Below, in pieces: positions 26,126 to 34,883 of a DNA stretch of 46,654 nt (position 1 is its first letter; every line of letters begins with the position of its first letter). The notes below the pieces were generated by a model that ran no database searches, had not been told where the DNA came from, and saw nothing but the letters and a program-made list of their open reading frames with translations. Location: the NCBI GenBank assembly GCA_016872285.1, contig VGZZ01000018.1, positions 1 to 46,654 of the forward strand, in the 5' to 3' direction. The position numbers and the translations under genes are program-made. The DNA comes from SAR202 cluster bacterium (GTDB lineage: Bacteria > Chloroflexota > Dehalococcoidia > Lucifugimonadales > GCA-2712585).

Positions 26126-26815
26126 TCACAGCCTCACGCTGATCTCAGCGTTCAGGCTAATCGCGCTCCTGCTCACCCTGCAATTGTACGCATACACCTC
26201 CACCCCTCGACCTATCGCCTCCCGCAGCGCCTCACCAAAGGCCGGGTCCGCTGTGTAGTGCGGCGAAAACGCCACCGCGTCCCGACGTTGCACCACAAAC
26301 ACCACCGCCCCTCGATGGCCAGACTCCACGGCCTCCGCCAGCTCCAGCACGTGCCTGCGCCCGCGCTCCGTCGGCGCGTCCGGGAACAGCCCCACCCCAC
26401 CCTCCACCAGCGTCACAGACTTGGTCTCGATGTAGCACAACCCTTCCGGCCCTTGCAGCGCCATGTCCACCCTGCTCCGGCCCAACACTACCTCGCGGCG
26501 CAGCGTAGTGTAATTTCTGAACTGCGGCAGCTTGCCCCTGGCGATGGCCTCCGCCACCAGGTACGGCGGCAGCCGCGCGTCCGCCGAGCACAGATGCTTT
26601 TCTATCTCCACCAGCGCCAGGTCGTACCACGTTTTGCGATGGTTGCCACTCGCCGCCTTCAAATACATCACGCAGCCCGGCGCCAAAAGCTCCCGCATCC
26701 TCCCCGAGTTCGCCACGTGCGCCATCACCTCACGTCCATCCACCTCTACCACCGCCGCAAAGCGGTTCAACCGCTTCACAAATCGGGCCAGCACCAGGTC
26801 AGAAGGTAACTGCAT
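26126..26815 (-). CDS. sfsA: SfsA family nuclease-like protein
   Basis: A 229-residue SfsA, first named for sugar fermentation stimulation. It joins an N-terminal OB-like domain (LVLARFVKRLNRFAAVVEVDG, HVANSGRMRELL) to a PD-(D/E)xK nuclease-like core with SRVDMAL and CYIETKSVTLVEGG. These supply the Asp and the ExK pair. DNA or RNA binding is expected; the cellular role is not established. The ATG is at 26815. Confidence 0.93.
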   Translation of the reverse strand: MQLPSDLVLARFVKRLNRFAAVVEVDGREVMAHVANSGRMRELLAPGCVMYLKAASGNHRKTWYDLALVEIEKHLCSADARLPPYLVAEAIARGKLPQFRNYTTLRREVVLGRSRVDMALQGPEGLCYIETKSVTLVEGGVGLFPDAPTERGRRHVLELAEAVESGHRGAVVFVVQRRDAVAFSPHYTADPAFGEALREAIGRGVEVYAYNCRVSRSAISLNAEISVRL

Positions 26816-27166
26816 AGTAGAGGCATGTTACCATACGGCTCCCCGAATGTAGGGGTAGGCGTAACCTGCCTCTATCACCTTATCCCCTACCCATGTCCAC
26901 CATCCGCTACCCCATGCCTACCTACCCCTACGATGTAGGGGCGAGGTCACCTCGCCTTTCTTTCCTTTCCTCGTTCCTCAGAAAACGAATCAATCGACTA
27001 AAACGACTCCACGCCTGGCTCATGCCTAAATATTCGAGTCGTTTTGGGAAAAAATCGCAAAACGACTCGCCAGAAACAAATCCCCATCGCCCTCTGTTTA
27101 GACCTGCATCTGGCTATGGTCTAAAATAGTAGATGTGGCTGCACCCTCGACCGGCGATAATTACGG
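26816..27166. repeat. repeat-filled spacer, with family A copy
   Basis: No gene is visible. 26844-26890 carries short GTAGGGG/CCCCTAC units. 26940-26956 is a palindrome, GGCGAGGT-C-ACCTCGCC. About 26981-27085 is the best family A copy: CCACGCCTGGCTCATGCC followed by a perfect 12-bp stem, CGAGTCGTTTTG (27035-27046) and CAAAACGACTCG (27058-27069), around an 11-base loop. An inverted relative lies at 38236-38330. Confidence 0.7.
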
Positions 27167-27195
27167 TTTTCACCGTCTGCTCGTGATGCTATCAT
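27167..27195 (+). promoter_or_regulatory. probable aconitase promoter
   Basis: TTTTCA (27167-27172) and TATCAT (27190-27195) are 17 bases apart. The transcript would start near 27202, leaving a leader of about 45 bases with CAGGAG before the ATG at 27247. Confidence 0.45.
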
Positions 27196-27246
27196 GATGC
27201 CGTAATACACAATCCAGAAGCCTTTAACCAGGAGCGCATCCCAGCC

Positions 27247-29532
27247 ATGCCCACCATTGAGTCCACGCCCGAATTTGTGCAAAGTGTCTACAAAAAGATG
27301 GACGACAACCTCAAGGTCGTCCGCCAGCGCGTCGGCAAACCTATGACTCTGGCCGACAAGGTCCTCCTCTCCCACCTCGACGACCCCGCCAGCGCCGAGC
27401 TGGTCGCCGGCGAAAGCTACATCCTCCTCCGGCCTGACCGAGTCGCCCACCAGGATGTCACCGGCCAGATGGCGATACTACAGTTCATGCAGTCGGGCCG
27501 AAAGAGCGTCGCCGTGCCTACCACTGTCCACTGCGACCACCTTATCCAGGCCCGCGTCGGAAGCAAGTCGGACACCCATGACGCCATCGTCGAGAACAGC
27601 GAGGTCTATCAGTTCCTTCAGTCCTCCTCGGCTAAGTACGGCATGGGCTTCTGGAAGCCAGGCGCCGGCATTATTCATCAGGTGGTGCTGGAGAACTACT
27701 CCTTCCCCGGCGGCCTCCTCATCGGCACCGACTCCCACACCCCCAACGCCAGCGGCCTCGGCATGTTAGCCATCGGCGTGGGCGGCGCGGACGCCGCCGA
27801 CGTCATGGCGGGCCTGCCCTGGGAGCTTAAGTACCCCAAACGCATCGGAGTCTACCTCACCGGCAAGATGAGTGGCTGGACCGCCCCCAAGGACGTTATC
27901 CTCTTCCTCGCCGGCGCTCTTACCGTCGATGGCGGCACCAACGCCGTCATCGAATACTGCGGCCCGGGCGCCCGAACCATAAGCTGCACCGGCAAAGCCA
28001 CCATCTGCAACATGGGTGCTGAGTTGGGCGCCACCGGCTCCATCTTCCCTTATGACGACCGCATGGGAATCTACCTGGCGGCCACAGGCCGCGACGGCTT
28101 GGTGCCCCTGGCCCAGCACTACAAACGCCTCCTGGAAGCTGACCCAGAGGTCGAAAAGAACCCACAGGACTACTTCCACCGCATCGTGGAGATAGACCTG
28201 TCCAGGCTGGAGCCGCACGTGGTCGGCCCCCACACACCGGACCTGGCACGGCCTATATCCAAGCTGGCCCAGGACGTTCGAGAGAAGGGCTACGTTGACC
28301 ACATCTCTTCCAGCCTTATCGGAAGCTGCACCAATTCGTCTTACGAGGACATGAGCCGCGCCGCCGACGTGGCTGCCCAGGCCCACGCCCACGGCGCCAA
28401 GGCCCACACGCCCCTTCTGGTGACTCCAGGCTCGGAGCAGATCCGCGCCACCATCGAACGCGACGGCCAGGTGGAGCTTCTGGAGTCCATAGGCGCTACC
28501 GTCCTGGCCAACGCCTGCGGCCCCTGCATCGGCCAGTGGCGCCGCTCCGACATGAAGCCCGGCGAGACCAACACCATCGTTACCTCCTACAACCGCAACT
28601 TCCCCCGCCGCAATGACGGCCGGCCCGAGACCGCCAACTTCATCGCCAGTCCTGAGATGGTCATTGCCCTGGCCCTGGGAGGCCGACTCTCCTTCAACCC
28701 CCTCACGGACCCTATCAAGCTCAACGGCAAGTCCTTCAAGCTCAGCCCTCCCAAGCCCGCGCCCGAGGTGCCCGCCAAGGGCTTCGCCAGAGGCATCGAC
28801 GTATACGTGGCGCCGCCCGCCGACGGCAGCCAGATCGAAATCAAGATCAAGCCCAACAGCCACCGCCTGCAAGCCCTTAGCCCCTTCGACGCCTGGAGCG
28901 GCGAGGACTTCAAAGACCTGCCCGTGCTGCTCAAGGCCAAGGGCAAGTGCACCACCGACCATATATCGCCCGCCGGTCCCTGGCTTCGATTCCGCGGCCA
29001 CCTCGACAACCTCAGCGACAACATGTTTCTCGGCGCCACCAACGCCTTCACAGGCGAGGCTGGCAAGGCTAACAACGTCCTCACCGGCGATAAGGGCCTA
29101 GAACCTGCCAAGGTGGCCCGCGACTGGAAGTCCAAGGGCCTGAAATGGCTAGTCATCGGCGACTTCAACTACGGCGAAGGCTCCAGCCGCGAGCACGCCG
29201 CCCTCTCCCCTCGATACCTGGGTTGTGTAGCCGTCATCGTCCGCAGCTTCGCCCGCATCCACGAGACCAACCTGAAGAAGCAGGGCATCCTGGCCCTCAC
29301 CTTCTCCGACCCCGCGGACTACGACAAGATCAAGGAAACGGACCGAGTCAGCATCACCAGCCTCAAAGACCTAGCCCCCGGCAAGGCCGTCACATGCGTC
29401 ATACGCCGCGCTGACGGGTCCAAGGAGACGATAAAACTGAGCCATTCCTTCAACGCCTCCCAAATCGAATGGTTCCGCGCCGGCTCGGCACTAAACCTCA
29501 TGAAGATAATGGAGGCGACGGGTAGGGGATAA
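27247..29532 (+). CDS. acn: aconitate hydratase, mitochondrial-type
   Basis: Interconverts citrate and isocitrate in the TCA cycle. The 761 residues carry the three 4Fe-4S ligands: Cys361 (GSCTNSSYED) and Cys424/Cys427 (ACGPCIGQW). Other hallmarks are HCDHLIQA, GTDSHTPNASGLGMLAIGVG (in part), FNYGEGSSREHAA and the C-terminal swivel domain. The length and domain order match the mitochondrial aconitase group rather than AcnA/IRP1 (about 890) or AcnB. It is a single-gene unit. Confidence 0.96.
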   Translation: MPTIESTPEFVQSVYKKMDDNLKVVRQRVGKPMTLADKVLLSHLDDPASAELVAGESYILLRPDRVAHQDVTGQMAILQFMQSGRKSVAVPTTVHCDHLIQARVGSKSDTHDAIVENSEVYQFLQSSSAKYGMGFWKPGAGIIHQVVLENYSFPGGLLIGTDSHTPNASGLGMLAIGVGGADAADVMAGLPWELKYPKRIGVYLTGKMSGWTAPKDVILFLAGALTVDGGTNAVIEYCGPGARTISCTGKATICNMGAELGATGSIFPYDDRMGIYLAATGRDGLVPLAQHYKRLLEADPEVEKNPQDYFHRIVEIDLSRLEPHVVGPHTPDLARPISKLAQDVREKGYVDHISSSLIGSCTNSSYEDMSRAADVAAQAHAHGAKAHTPLLVTPGSEQIRATIERDGQVELLESIGATVLANACGPCIGQWRRSDMKPGETNTIVTSYNRNFPRRNDGRPETANFIASPEMVIALALGGRLSFNPLTDPIKLNGKSFKLSPPKPAPEVPAKGFARGIDVYVAPPADGSQIEIKIKPNSHRLQALSPFDAWSGEDFKDLPVLLKAKGKCTTDHISPAGPWLRFRGHLDNLSDNMFLGATNAFTGEAGKANNVLTGDKGLEPAKVARDWKSKGLKWLVIGDFNYGEGSSREHAALSPRYLGCVAVIVRSFARIHETNLKKQGILALTFSDPADYDKIKETDRVSITSLKDLAPGKAVTCVIRRADGSKETIKLSHSFNASQIEWFRAGSALNLMKIMEATGRG

Positions 29533-29591
29533 GGGCGTCAGCAGCGAATGAAGCTGTACCAGTTTGTCATACTTCTAGCACAGATTCTCTT

Positions 29592-30263
29592 TCACGGTCT
29601 GATGCTTGAGCGACCTATCTTCATTAGGCACAGGTTGTGAGTGACATAAAGCTGCTCACCATCCTCGTCATAATGAATTCCCACTCCACCGAATCGGTAA
29701 TGCTGACCTCGCATATTCTCTTCATGGCCCGTGCTCTCTATCCACAACGAGACTAGTTCCGCCGCAAGAGCGTCCGTACTCATATTCAAGATGTCGCCAA
29801 CCCGGCTTGTGGTGAACAGACCATACAACCTTGACTCTGACCTAGCTCTAGGCCTCATTAAGACGTTTTCACCACATAGATATGAGGTATTCCTAAATCT
29901 GTCATCAACACTAGTCTCATTTCTCCCTTTATGGTCTATATTCCCGATTACACTTTGATAATAGGAATGCCCTCTTGAAATGTCAGAAATTTCGTCCCTG
30001 TATTCAAGATCATACAACCCAAAGCCCTGGCGGTACATGTTCACATGAAAATTTATGGATTTCTCGAGCAGGGTAATGTCATCTCTCCATGCGGGTGTCG
30101 CTTCTAACACCTCTGCACCGATCGACTTGTCATCTCGTGATCCAGCCAACATAGACACTGTAACGGCGATAACTATTACGATGCCAGTCAGACCAATCAG
30201 AGGAAGTAACTGCCGTTGCTTTCTGCCTAGGTTTTTGATTCGATTCGTAAGCCGACCAGACAT
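29592..30263 (-). CDS. CAP/SCP-domain membrane-anchored protein
   Basis: A 223-residue protein with a basic start (RLTNRIKNLGRKQRQ), one membrane segment (about residues 19-41) and an extracytoplasmic CAP (PR-1/SCP) domain. The CAP hallmarks are INFHVNMYRQGFGLYDLEY, GENVLM, LVSLWIESTGHEENM and GGVGIHYDEDGEQLYVTHN. The family occurs outside cells and its bacterial functions are mostly unknown. Base use is visibly more A/T-rich than in neighbouring genes, a possible sign of transfer. The ATG at 30263 lies inside the small CxC reading frame upstream. Confidence 0.8.
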   Translation of the reverse strand: MSGRLTNRIKNLGRKQRQLLPLIGLTGIVIVIAVTVSMLAGSRDDKSIGAEVLEATPAWRDDITLLEKSINFHVNMYRQGFGLYDLEYRDEISDISRGHSYYQSVIGNIDHKGRNETSVDDRFRNTSYLCGENVLMRPRARSESRLYGLFTTSRVGDILNMSTDALAAELVSLWIESTGHEENMRGQHYRFGGVGIHYDEDGEQLYVTHNLCLMKIGRSSIRP

Positions 30264-30430
30264 CCATCTTTGGCAGATTTAGGAGAGCCATATTGATGCT
30301 CTTCCCTATCAGCATTACGTGCAGCAGCCTCATGTCGCTCTGTATAGTGCCTGAGACGTCCCTTTGTGCACGTGGAGCAGGTACAGGCGGGCGGGTGGTT
30401 GGAGAACCAATTTGTTCTTGCGGGTGCCAT
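30227..30430 (-). CDS. small CxC-xx-C protein, possibly the lost N-terminus of the CAP gene
   Basis: A 67-residue frame starting at ATG 30430. It begins NWFSNHPPACTCSTCTKGR, a compact C-x-C-x2-C motif that looks like a short metal-binding leader, then becomes basic and hydrophilic. Its last 37 bases overlap the CAP gene in another frame. A one- or two-base frame change near 30230-30265 would join it to the CAP protein, before the membrane segment. I cannot tell whether this is a separate coupled gene, a frameshifted fusion or chance. No strong ribosome site is visible. Confidence 0.4.
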   Translation of the reverse strand: MAPARTNWFSNHPPACTCSTCTKGRLRHYTERHEAAARNADREEHQYGSPKSAKDGCLVGLRIESKT

Positions 30431-30455
30431 GACCCGAAAGGATAAGTCTTAGCCC

Positions 30456-30872
30456 TTAACCTTTCAACCTTTTCACGTAGGTTATTGGTCCCTTACCTTC
30501 GTGCTCACTACGAATATCTTCAAATACCTTTAGCTTTTCCGCCTGAAAGGCCACGCGCTTGTCATCTTCATCCAGGTAGGGATTAGGGAAGTAGCATCGC
30601 AGGATAGTCTCATCCTTGTCATCAGCGAGGCGCACGTAATAAAGGACCGGCGCGCCGTGGTCCTCGGCCTCGACAAACTGGGCGCTCTTTACCAGAGACA
30701 AGTCGAGGTGGAAATGCCAGCTTTCGGCTTCCATCATGGCCCAGTGGCCGTTGAACTTGGGGGCGGTCTTGCCGTCAGCGTACATTTCGCTGACACAGGC
30801 GCCGCCGCCCACTACAAAAAGCATCCGAGGTATGCGGGCCAGGTCTTTTAGAAGCTCCTGGAAGGACTGCAA
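30456..30872 (-). CDS. protein of unknown function, possible heme-utilisation fold
   Basis: A 138-residue soluble protein starting at TTG 30872, chosen because GGAGG sits six bases before it; a GTG two codons upstream abuts that site. The C-terminal half (SWHFHLDLSLVKSAQFVEA ... VLYYVRLADD ... RCYFPNPYLDED) faintly resembles the ChuX/HutX heme-utilisation fold, but I would not rely on this. The ribosome site begins only about a dozen bases after the encoded CCA of the tRNA, so the mRNA probably continues from the tRNA transcript. Confidence 0.6.
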   Translation of the reverse strand: MQSFQELLKDLARIPRMLFVVGGGACVSEMYADGKTAPKFNGHWAMMEAESWHFHLDLSLVKSAQFVEAEDHGAPVLYYVRLADDKDETILRCYFPNPYLDEDDKRVAFQAEKLKVFEDIRSEHEGKGPITYVKRLKG

Positions 30873-30895
30873 AGACACCCTCCAAGAAAAGAAAA

Positions 30896-30971
30896 TGGTG
30901 GCAACGGGTGGACTCGAACCGCCGACCTAGCGCTTATGAAGCGCCCGCTCTAACCGCTGAGCTACGTTGCC
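30896..30971 (-). tRNA. tRNA with CAU anticodon (Met, possibly Ile2)
   Basis: A full 76-base cloverleaf including the encoded CCA. The acceptor stem is GGCAACG/CGTTGCC, the D-stem GCTC/GAGC, the anticodon loop TTCATAA (CAU), and the T-loop TTCGAGT. The T-stem GGCGG/CCACC contains one C-A mismatch in its middle pair. CAU can be elongator Met or, if lysidine-modified, Ile2; the acceptor start GGC-ACG leans to elongator Met. Confidence 0.88.
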
Positions 30972-31066
30972 ACCTAGCAGGCCCACCGGCCAGCCGCCAG
31001 GTGTAAGCCCACGTTTAAATATAATTTAGCTACCAGCTAGTGTCAATTTGAGCGTGTCACAATTTG

Positions 31067-31981
31067 CTACTCGCCGAACCAGTCGCCGCTCTTGCCGCCG
31101 GTCTTTTTAACCAGGCGGACGGCCTCAATGCGCATGCCTTTGTCCATCGCCTTGCACATATCGTATATAGTCAGCGCCGCCACTGACACCGCCGTCAGGG
31201 CCTCCATCTCGACGCCTGTCTTGGCCTCCAGGCGCACCGTAGCAGTGATGGACACGCCGCTGCGCTGCACGTCCGGCTCCAACTCCACCGTCACCTGTTC
31301 AATGGGCAACGGGTGGCAGAGTGGGATGAGGTTAGGCGTCTGCTTGGCGGCCATGATCCCAGCCAGGCGCGCCGTAGTGAAAACGTCTCCCTTCTCTATC
31401 TTGCCGCTAGTGATGGCGGCTAGGGTCTCGGCCTTCATAGCGACGAAGCCCTTAGCGACAGCCTCGCGTCGGGTAGCCGCCTTAGCGCCCACGTCCACCA
31501 TCTGAGCGCGGCCATGAGCATCGACGTGGGTGAGGGTTGCGGGTTTGGCGGGCGGCGCTGCCTCTTCAGGGGCGACTTCCAGAAACTTAGGCTTGTCTGA
31601 AATGCCGGCCTGCCACATGGCAACAGAGTTAGCCTCCTCGTTCTCGGGGTGGCCATTATGACCTCGAAGCCACTGCCACTTTACCCTGCGGCTTTTCACG
31701 AGGTCGTCCAATCGTCCCCAGAGGTCCTGGTTGGCCTGGCGACGCCAGTTCAGGGTCATGGTCTTGACCAGGTACTCGCTGTCGCTGTGGATGGCGACCT
31801 CACCGTCTTCTGGCGATTCCTCAAGGGCGCGTATGGCGGCCAGAAGCTCCATACGGTTGTTAGTGGTGCGGTCGTCAGCGCCATAAATGTAGCGCTTGTG
31901 GCCGTCTGCGACGATGACGGCGGCCCAGCCGCCCTTCCCCGGGTTCCCCTGGCATGACCCGTCGGTGAAAACGTTAATCAT
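31067..31981 (-). CDS. rnhA-moaC: fusion of ribonuclease HI and MoaC
   Basis: A 304-residue fusion. Residues 1-128 are RNase HI, which cuts RNA in RNA-DNA hybrids: Asp7 (FTDGS), Glu45 (RMELL), Asp67 (HSDSEY) and His108 (RGHNGHPEN) match the E. coli catalytic set. The fifth residue, Asp134 in E. coli, is Asn118, and the basic handle loop is about 13 residues shorter. Residues 151-304 are MoaC, which makes cyclic pyranopterin monophosphate for molybdenum cofactor: [45 protein letters not shown], with Lys197 and Lys281 matching its two active lysines. A Pro/Ala linker (about 135-150) joins them. The ATG overlaps the moaA stop as ATGA, so both fusions are translated together. Confidence 0.93.
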   Translation of the reverse strand: MINVFTDGSCQGNPGKGGWAAVIVADGHKRYIYGADDRTTNNRMELLAAIRALEESPEDGEVAIHSDSEYLVKTMTLNWRRQANQDLWGRLDDLVKSRRVKWQWLRGHNGHPENEEANSVAMWQAGISDKPKFLEVAPEEAAPPAKPATLTHVDAHGRAQMVDVGAKAATRREAVAKGFVAMKAETLAAITSGKIEKGDVFTTARLAGIMAAKQTPNLIPLCHPLPIEQVTVELEPDVQRSGVSITATVRLEAKTGVEMEALTAVSVAALTIYDMCKAMDKGMRIEAVRLVKKTGGKSGDWFGE

Positions 31982-33636
31982 CCGCCTATCTGGTACATCT
32001 CGATTTTGCGGCGGGGGCGGGTTGCGGAAGCGAATCGCTCTTCGGAGTACTTGTCCACGCGCTTCTGCCACGTGCCTGTGATGATGTCCCGCAACTCCTC
32101 ATCCGATGCGCCGTTTCGCATAGGGTCTCGCAGGTCCTTGCCGACGCCGGCGAAAAGGCAGGTGAAGAGCTTGCCGTCGGTGGAGAGGCGGGCGCGGGTG
32201 CAGCCCCCGCAGAAGGGCTTCGTCACCGAGGCGATGACCCCGATTTCGCCGCTGCCGTCCTTATAGCGCCATCGCTCCGCCACCTCGCCTCGATAGCTCC
32301 TGTCGGCAGGCTCGATGGGAAAGACGGCGTTGATGCGCTCGACTATCTCGGCGGCGGGCACCACCTCGGCGCTCTTCCAGTGGTTGATGTTGCCGACGTC
32401 CATATACTCGATATATCGGACGATATGGCCGGTGCCTTTGAAGTGACGCGCGAGGTCAACAATGGTATGGTCGTTGACGCCGCGCTGCACCACAGCGTTG
32501 ACCTTGATAGGCCACAACCCGACCTCTTCAGCTTTGCGGATACCTTCCAGGACGCGCTCGTGGCCGTAGCCTCGCCCATTCATACGCTTGAAGACCTCAA
32601 GGTCGAGGCTGTCCAGGCTAACGGTAATTCGGCGGAGGCCGGCGTCCTTCAAGGCCTGGGCCTGCTGGGTCAGCAGGTAGCCATTGGTGGTCAACGTCAG
32701 GTCGTTGACGCCGTCGAGGCGGGAGAGCATACCTACCAGCTTATCGACGCCCTGGCGCACCAGGGGTTCGCCGCCGGTGAGCCGCACCTTGGTAACGCCC
32801 AACCCGACGAAGACCCTGACCAGGCGGGTAATCTCCTCGAAGGTCAGGATTTCAGACTTGGGCAGGAACTGGTACCGCTCGCCATAGACCTCGGCGGGCA
32901 TGCAGTAGGGACATCGGAAGTTGCAGCGGTCCGTGACGGAGACTCGCAGGTCCCGCAAGGGACGCCGGAACTTGTCGTAGAGGGTTGTTGTCGAGGGTGA
33001 GGTAAGCATTCGCGATAATGTGCTGGCTTTCAGTGCTTTGTGCGACTCAACCAGTAAAGCCGCCGCCTTCCTGGCGGCCTGGCCTCGATGGCTAAGCTGA
33101 TTTTTGATATCGGTGGGGAGTTCTGCCGTGGTGTGGCCTTTCTCGGGTAGGTAAAAGACTGGGTCGTAGCCGAAGCCGTTAGCGCCCGAGGGCCTGAAGT
33201 GTATTATACCGCTTACTATGCCTTCCACAGTCTTAACCCGGCCATCGGGCCAGGCTAGCGCGATGACGCATCGGAAGCGGGCAGTGCGCAGCTCCCAAGG
33301 CACGTCCTTTAGCTCCTGAAGTAGAAGATTGACTCTGTCCTCATCGGAAGCCTCCAGCCCCCCATATCGCGCCGAATAGACGCCGGGGCGTCCGCCGAGG
33401 GCGTCGACTTCGATGCCCGAGTCATCGGCGAGGGTGAGGAGACCGCTAAGGGCGGAGTAGGCGCTGGCCTTGAGGATGGCATTCTTCTGAAAGGTATCGC
33501 CAGTCTCTTCGACGGTGTCAGTGATACCTACGTCGTCCAGAGAGACGAGCTTATAGGGCAAGCCGGTCAGGAGTTGGTGGAACTCCCGCATCTTGCCTTT
33601 GTTACGAGTGGCGACCAGCAGCTTTTCCATAGGCAT
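31978..33636 (-). CDS. rdgB-moaA: fusion of RdgB/HAM1 NTP pyrophosphatase and MoaA
   Basis: One uninterrupted 552-residue frame. Residues 3-200 are the RdgB/HAM1 enzyme, which removes XTP, ITP and d[39 protein letters not shown] (in parts; Asp71/Asp72), [10 protein letters not shown] and SHRGQAARK. After about 15 linker residues, residues 218-552 are MoaA, the radical-SAM GTP 3',8-cyclase: Cys238/242/245 (CNFRCPYC), [10 protein letters not shown], the second cluster Cys476/479/493 (CGGC ... C) and the terminal Gly-Gly. The start is ATG 33636 or 33630; longer frames run into the fbp gene. TACAAT just upstream hints at a transcript starting at the coding region. Confidence 0.93.
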   Translation of the reverse strand: MPMEKLLVATRNKGKMREFHQLLTGLPYKLVSLDDVGITDTVEETGDTFQKNAILKASAYSALSGLLTLADDSGIEVDALGGRPGVYSARYGGLEASDEDRVNLLLQELKDVPWELRTARFRCVIALAWPDGRVKTVEGIVSGIIHFRPSGANGFGYDPVFYLPEKGHTTAELPTDIKNQLSHRGQAARKAAALLVESHKALKASTLSRMLTSPSTTTLYDKFRRPLRDLRVSVTDRCNFRCPYCMPAEVYGERYQFLPKSEILTFEEITRLVRVFVGLGVTKVRLTGGEPLVRQGVDKLVGMLSRLDGVNDLTLTTNGYLLTQQAQALKDAGLRRITVSLDSLDLEVFKRMNGRGYGHERVLEGIRKAEEVGLWPIKVNAVVQRGVNDHTIVDLARHFKGTGHIVRYIEYMDVGNINHWKSAEVVPAAEIVERINAVFPIEPADRSYRGEVAERWRYKDGSGEIGVIASVTKPFCGGCTRARLSTDGKLFTCLFAGVGKDLRDPMRNGASDEELRDIITGTWQKRVDKYSEERFASATRPRRKIEMYQIGG

Positions 33637-33646
33637 ATATTGTAGC

Positions 33647-33682
33647 GCAAAAGGAAAGGCCCTCCGAGACTGGAGGGTCTTT
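33647..33682 (-). terminator. rho-independent terminator of the FBP aldolase/phosphatase gene
   Basis: On the minus strand CCCTCC-AGTCTC-GGAGGG (33677-33660) forms a 6-bp G/C stem, followed by CCTTTCCTTTT. It lies 20 to 55 bases after the fbp stop and just before rdgB-moaA, separating the two units. Confidence 0.6.
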
Positions 33683-33701
33683 AAGGCTTGTTGAATGACG
33701 C

Positions 33702-34883
33702 CTAGGAAGCGCGGGCTTCTGAGCGAGCGCCGCCCGCGGGAGACTTGCCGTTGCCATTCCGGAAGGCGAAGCGGCTGACCAGGCCTTCCACGGTGTCGCG
33801 GAAGCCGCTGTACTCCAATTCCTGGTAGGGGAGCATGGCGGCGCCGGACCAGCCCTGGTCGCGCATGGCGAAGGCCTTTTGCTGCGCCCTTATTCGCACT
33901 TCGTCCCAGGCGGGGTTGTCGAAGAAGTCCACATAAGACTCGGAGAAGCGGCCCGCGGCGTCGACGGAGAAGCCGACGCAGGAGACCAATGGCAGGCAAT
34001 AGAGGCCCGTCACCGGCGTGTTGATAGCAACGGGCATTAAAGGCATGACGTGGGAGCCCCGGGCGTCGCCGCCGACAAAGTGGGCTTTGGCGTAGGCCGA
34101 CAGCAGCTCCTCGGGAGCGGGGAATACGCCCTGGTTACGCACGATGGCCACAGGGTCGTCCTTGCCGGTGTAGCTGCCGGCGATGTTGTGCAAACGCTGG
34201 GTGGAGATGGAGGCGGACTGCTCGTTATAGGTACGGGAGATGATGGCTTCGATGCCGAAGCGTTCGTTGTCGCGGAGGAGGGCGGTGAGGCGGTAATAGT
34301 CCTCGGGGGTGTTGAGATCGAACATACTGTCGCCGTCGGTGTTATTCATGTCGACGATGCGGAAGGTGAAGCCTTTGATGAGCTTGGGGAGCATGAGGCC
34401 GGCGCAGTACATAGGGTCGGCGAAGCCGAGGAACATGGGGAGGTTGTAGGCGCCGGGGCCGCACTTGTCGGCGGCCAGCATCATAAAGGACTCGGCGGGA
34501 CGCACTTTGTTGGTCTTGACTGGATCGTGGTTGAACTCCAGCTCCGCGACGGCGGGGCCGGCGCCCCGGACGTTGCCGGAGGGGGCGTCGACCAGGAGGT
34601 CCTGTCCCGCGCCATAAAGGCCGTGTTTGGATGCGATGGCGGTGGCCTTGATGAAGGAGTTCCAGGCAAACTGGTGAATATCAGTGTTGTCCACGCCCCG
34701 AGTATGGGACATAAGGATGGCGATATCGTCGCCGGTATGAGATACAAAGGCGTCTATGAGCAGACCCTTCTGGATAACGGCGCGGACTTCTTCCTTTACC
34801 GACTCGATCATCTTGGCCGAGGGCCTGGTGTGGCCGCCGATGGAGCCAACGTCCGCTTTGAGAATGGATAGAGTGAGCTTCAA
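33702..34883 (-). CDS. fbp: bifunctional fructose-1,6-bisphosphate aldolase/phosphatase
   Basis: A 393-residue class V enzyme, known from archaea and deep-branching bacteria, which makes FBP from triose phosphates and dephosphorylates it, a one-way gluconeogenic step. Metal-binding acidic residues start in [11 protein letters not shown]. The aldolase pair is present as Tyr238 and Lys241 in SYTGKDDP; Lys241 would form the Schiff base, with the same spacing as in Sulfolobus enzymes. The start is TTG 34883 six bases after AAGGAGG. The low-GC 194 bases upstream hold no gene. Confidence 0.92.
   Translation of the reverse strand: MKLTLSILKADVGSIGGHTRPSAKMIESVKEEVRAVIQKGLLIDAFVSHTGDDIAILMSHTRGVDNTDIHQFAWNSFIKATAIASKHGLYGAGQDLLVDAPSGNVRGAGPAVAELEFNHDPVKTNKVRPAESFMMLAADKCGPGAYNLPMFLGFADPMYCAGLMLPKLIKGFTFRIVDMNNTDGDSMFDLNTPEDYYRLTALLRDNERFGIEAIISRTYNEQSASISTQRLHNIAGSYTGKDDPVAIVRNQGVFPAPEELLSAYAKAHFVGGDARGSHVMPLMPVAINTPVTGLYCLPLVSCVGFSVDAAGRFSESYVDFFDNPAWDEVRIRAQQKAFAMRDQGWSGAAMLPYQELEYSGFRDTVEGLVSRFAFRNGNGKSPAGGARSEARAS

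Noticed and set aside
26816-27246. CRISPR array or small protein genes in the repeat-rich spacers
   Set aside because: The repeats are dispersed and palindromic without regular spacing or unique spacers, and the short frames in them are repeats translated by chance, for example the similar peptides at 26893-27129 and 38208-38390.
27766-29001. Long minus-strand open frame opposite aconitase
   Set aside because: The plus-strand aconitase is unmistakable. The antisense frame reads as Gly/Val/Ala-rich mirror sequence caused by C-ending codons, without motifs or a ribosome site.
31982-32071. 30-residue N-terminal extension on the RNase HI-MoaC fusion
   Set aside because: It is read from moaA in another frame; the ATGA overlap at 31978-31981 and the RNase HI start fit the ATG at 31981.
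33637-33999. N-terminal extension of about 120 residues on RdgB-MoaA
   Set aside because: The extension overlaps the fbp gene and terminator, is Arg/Pro-rich, and RdgB similarity begins right at the ATG near 33630-33636.
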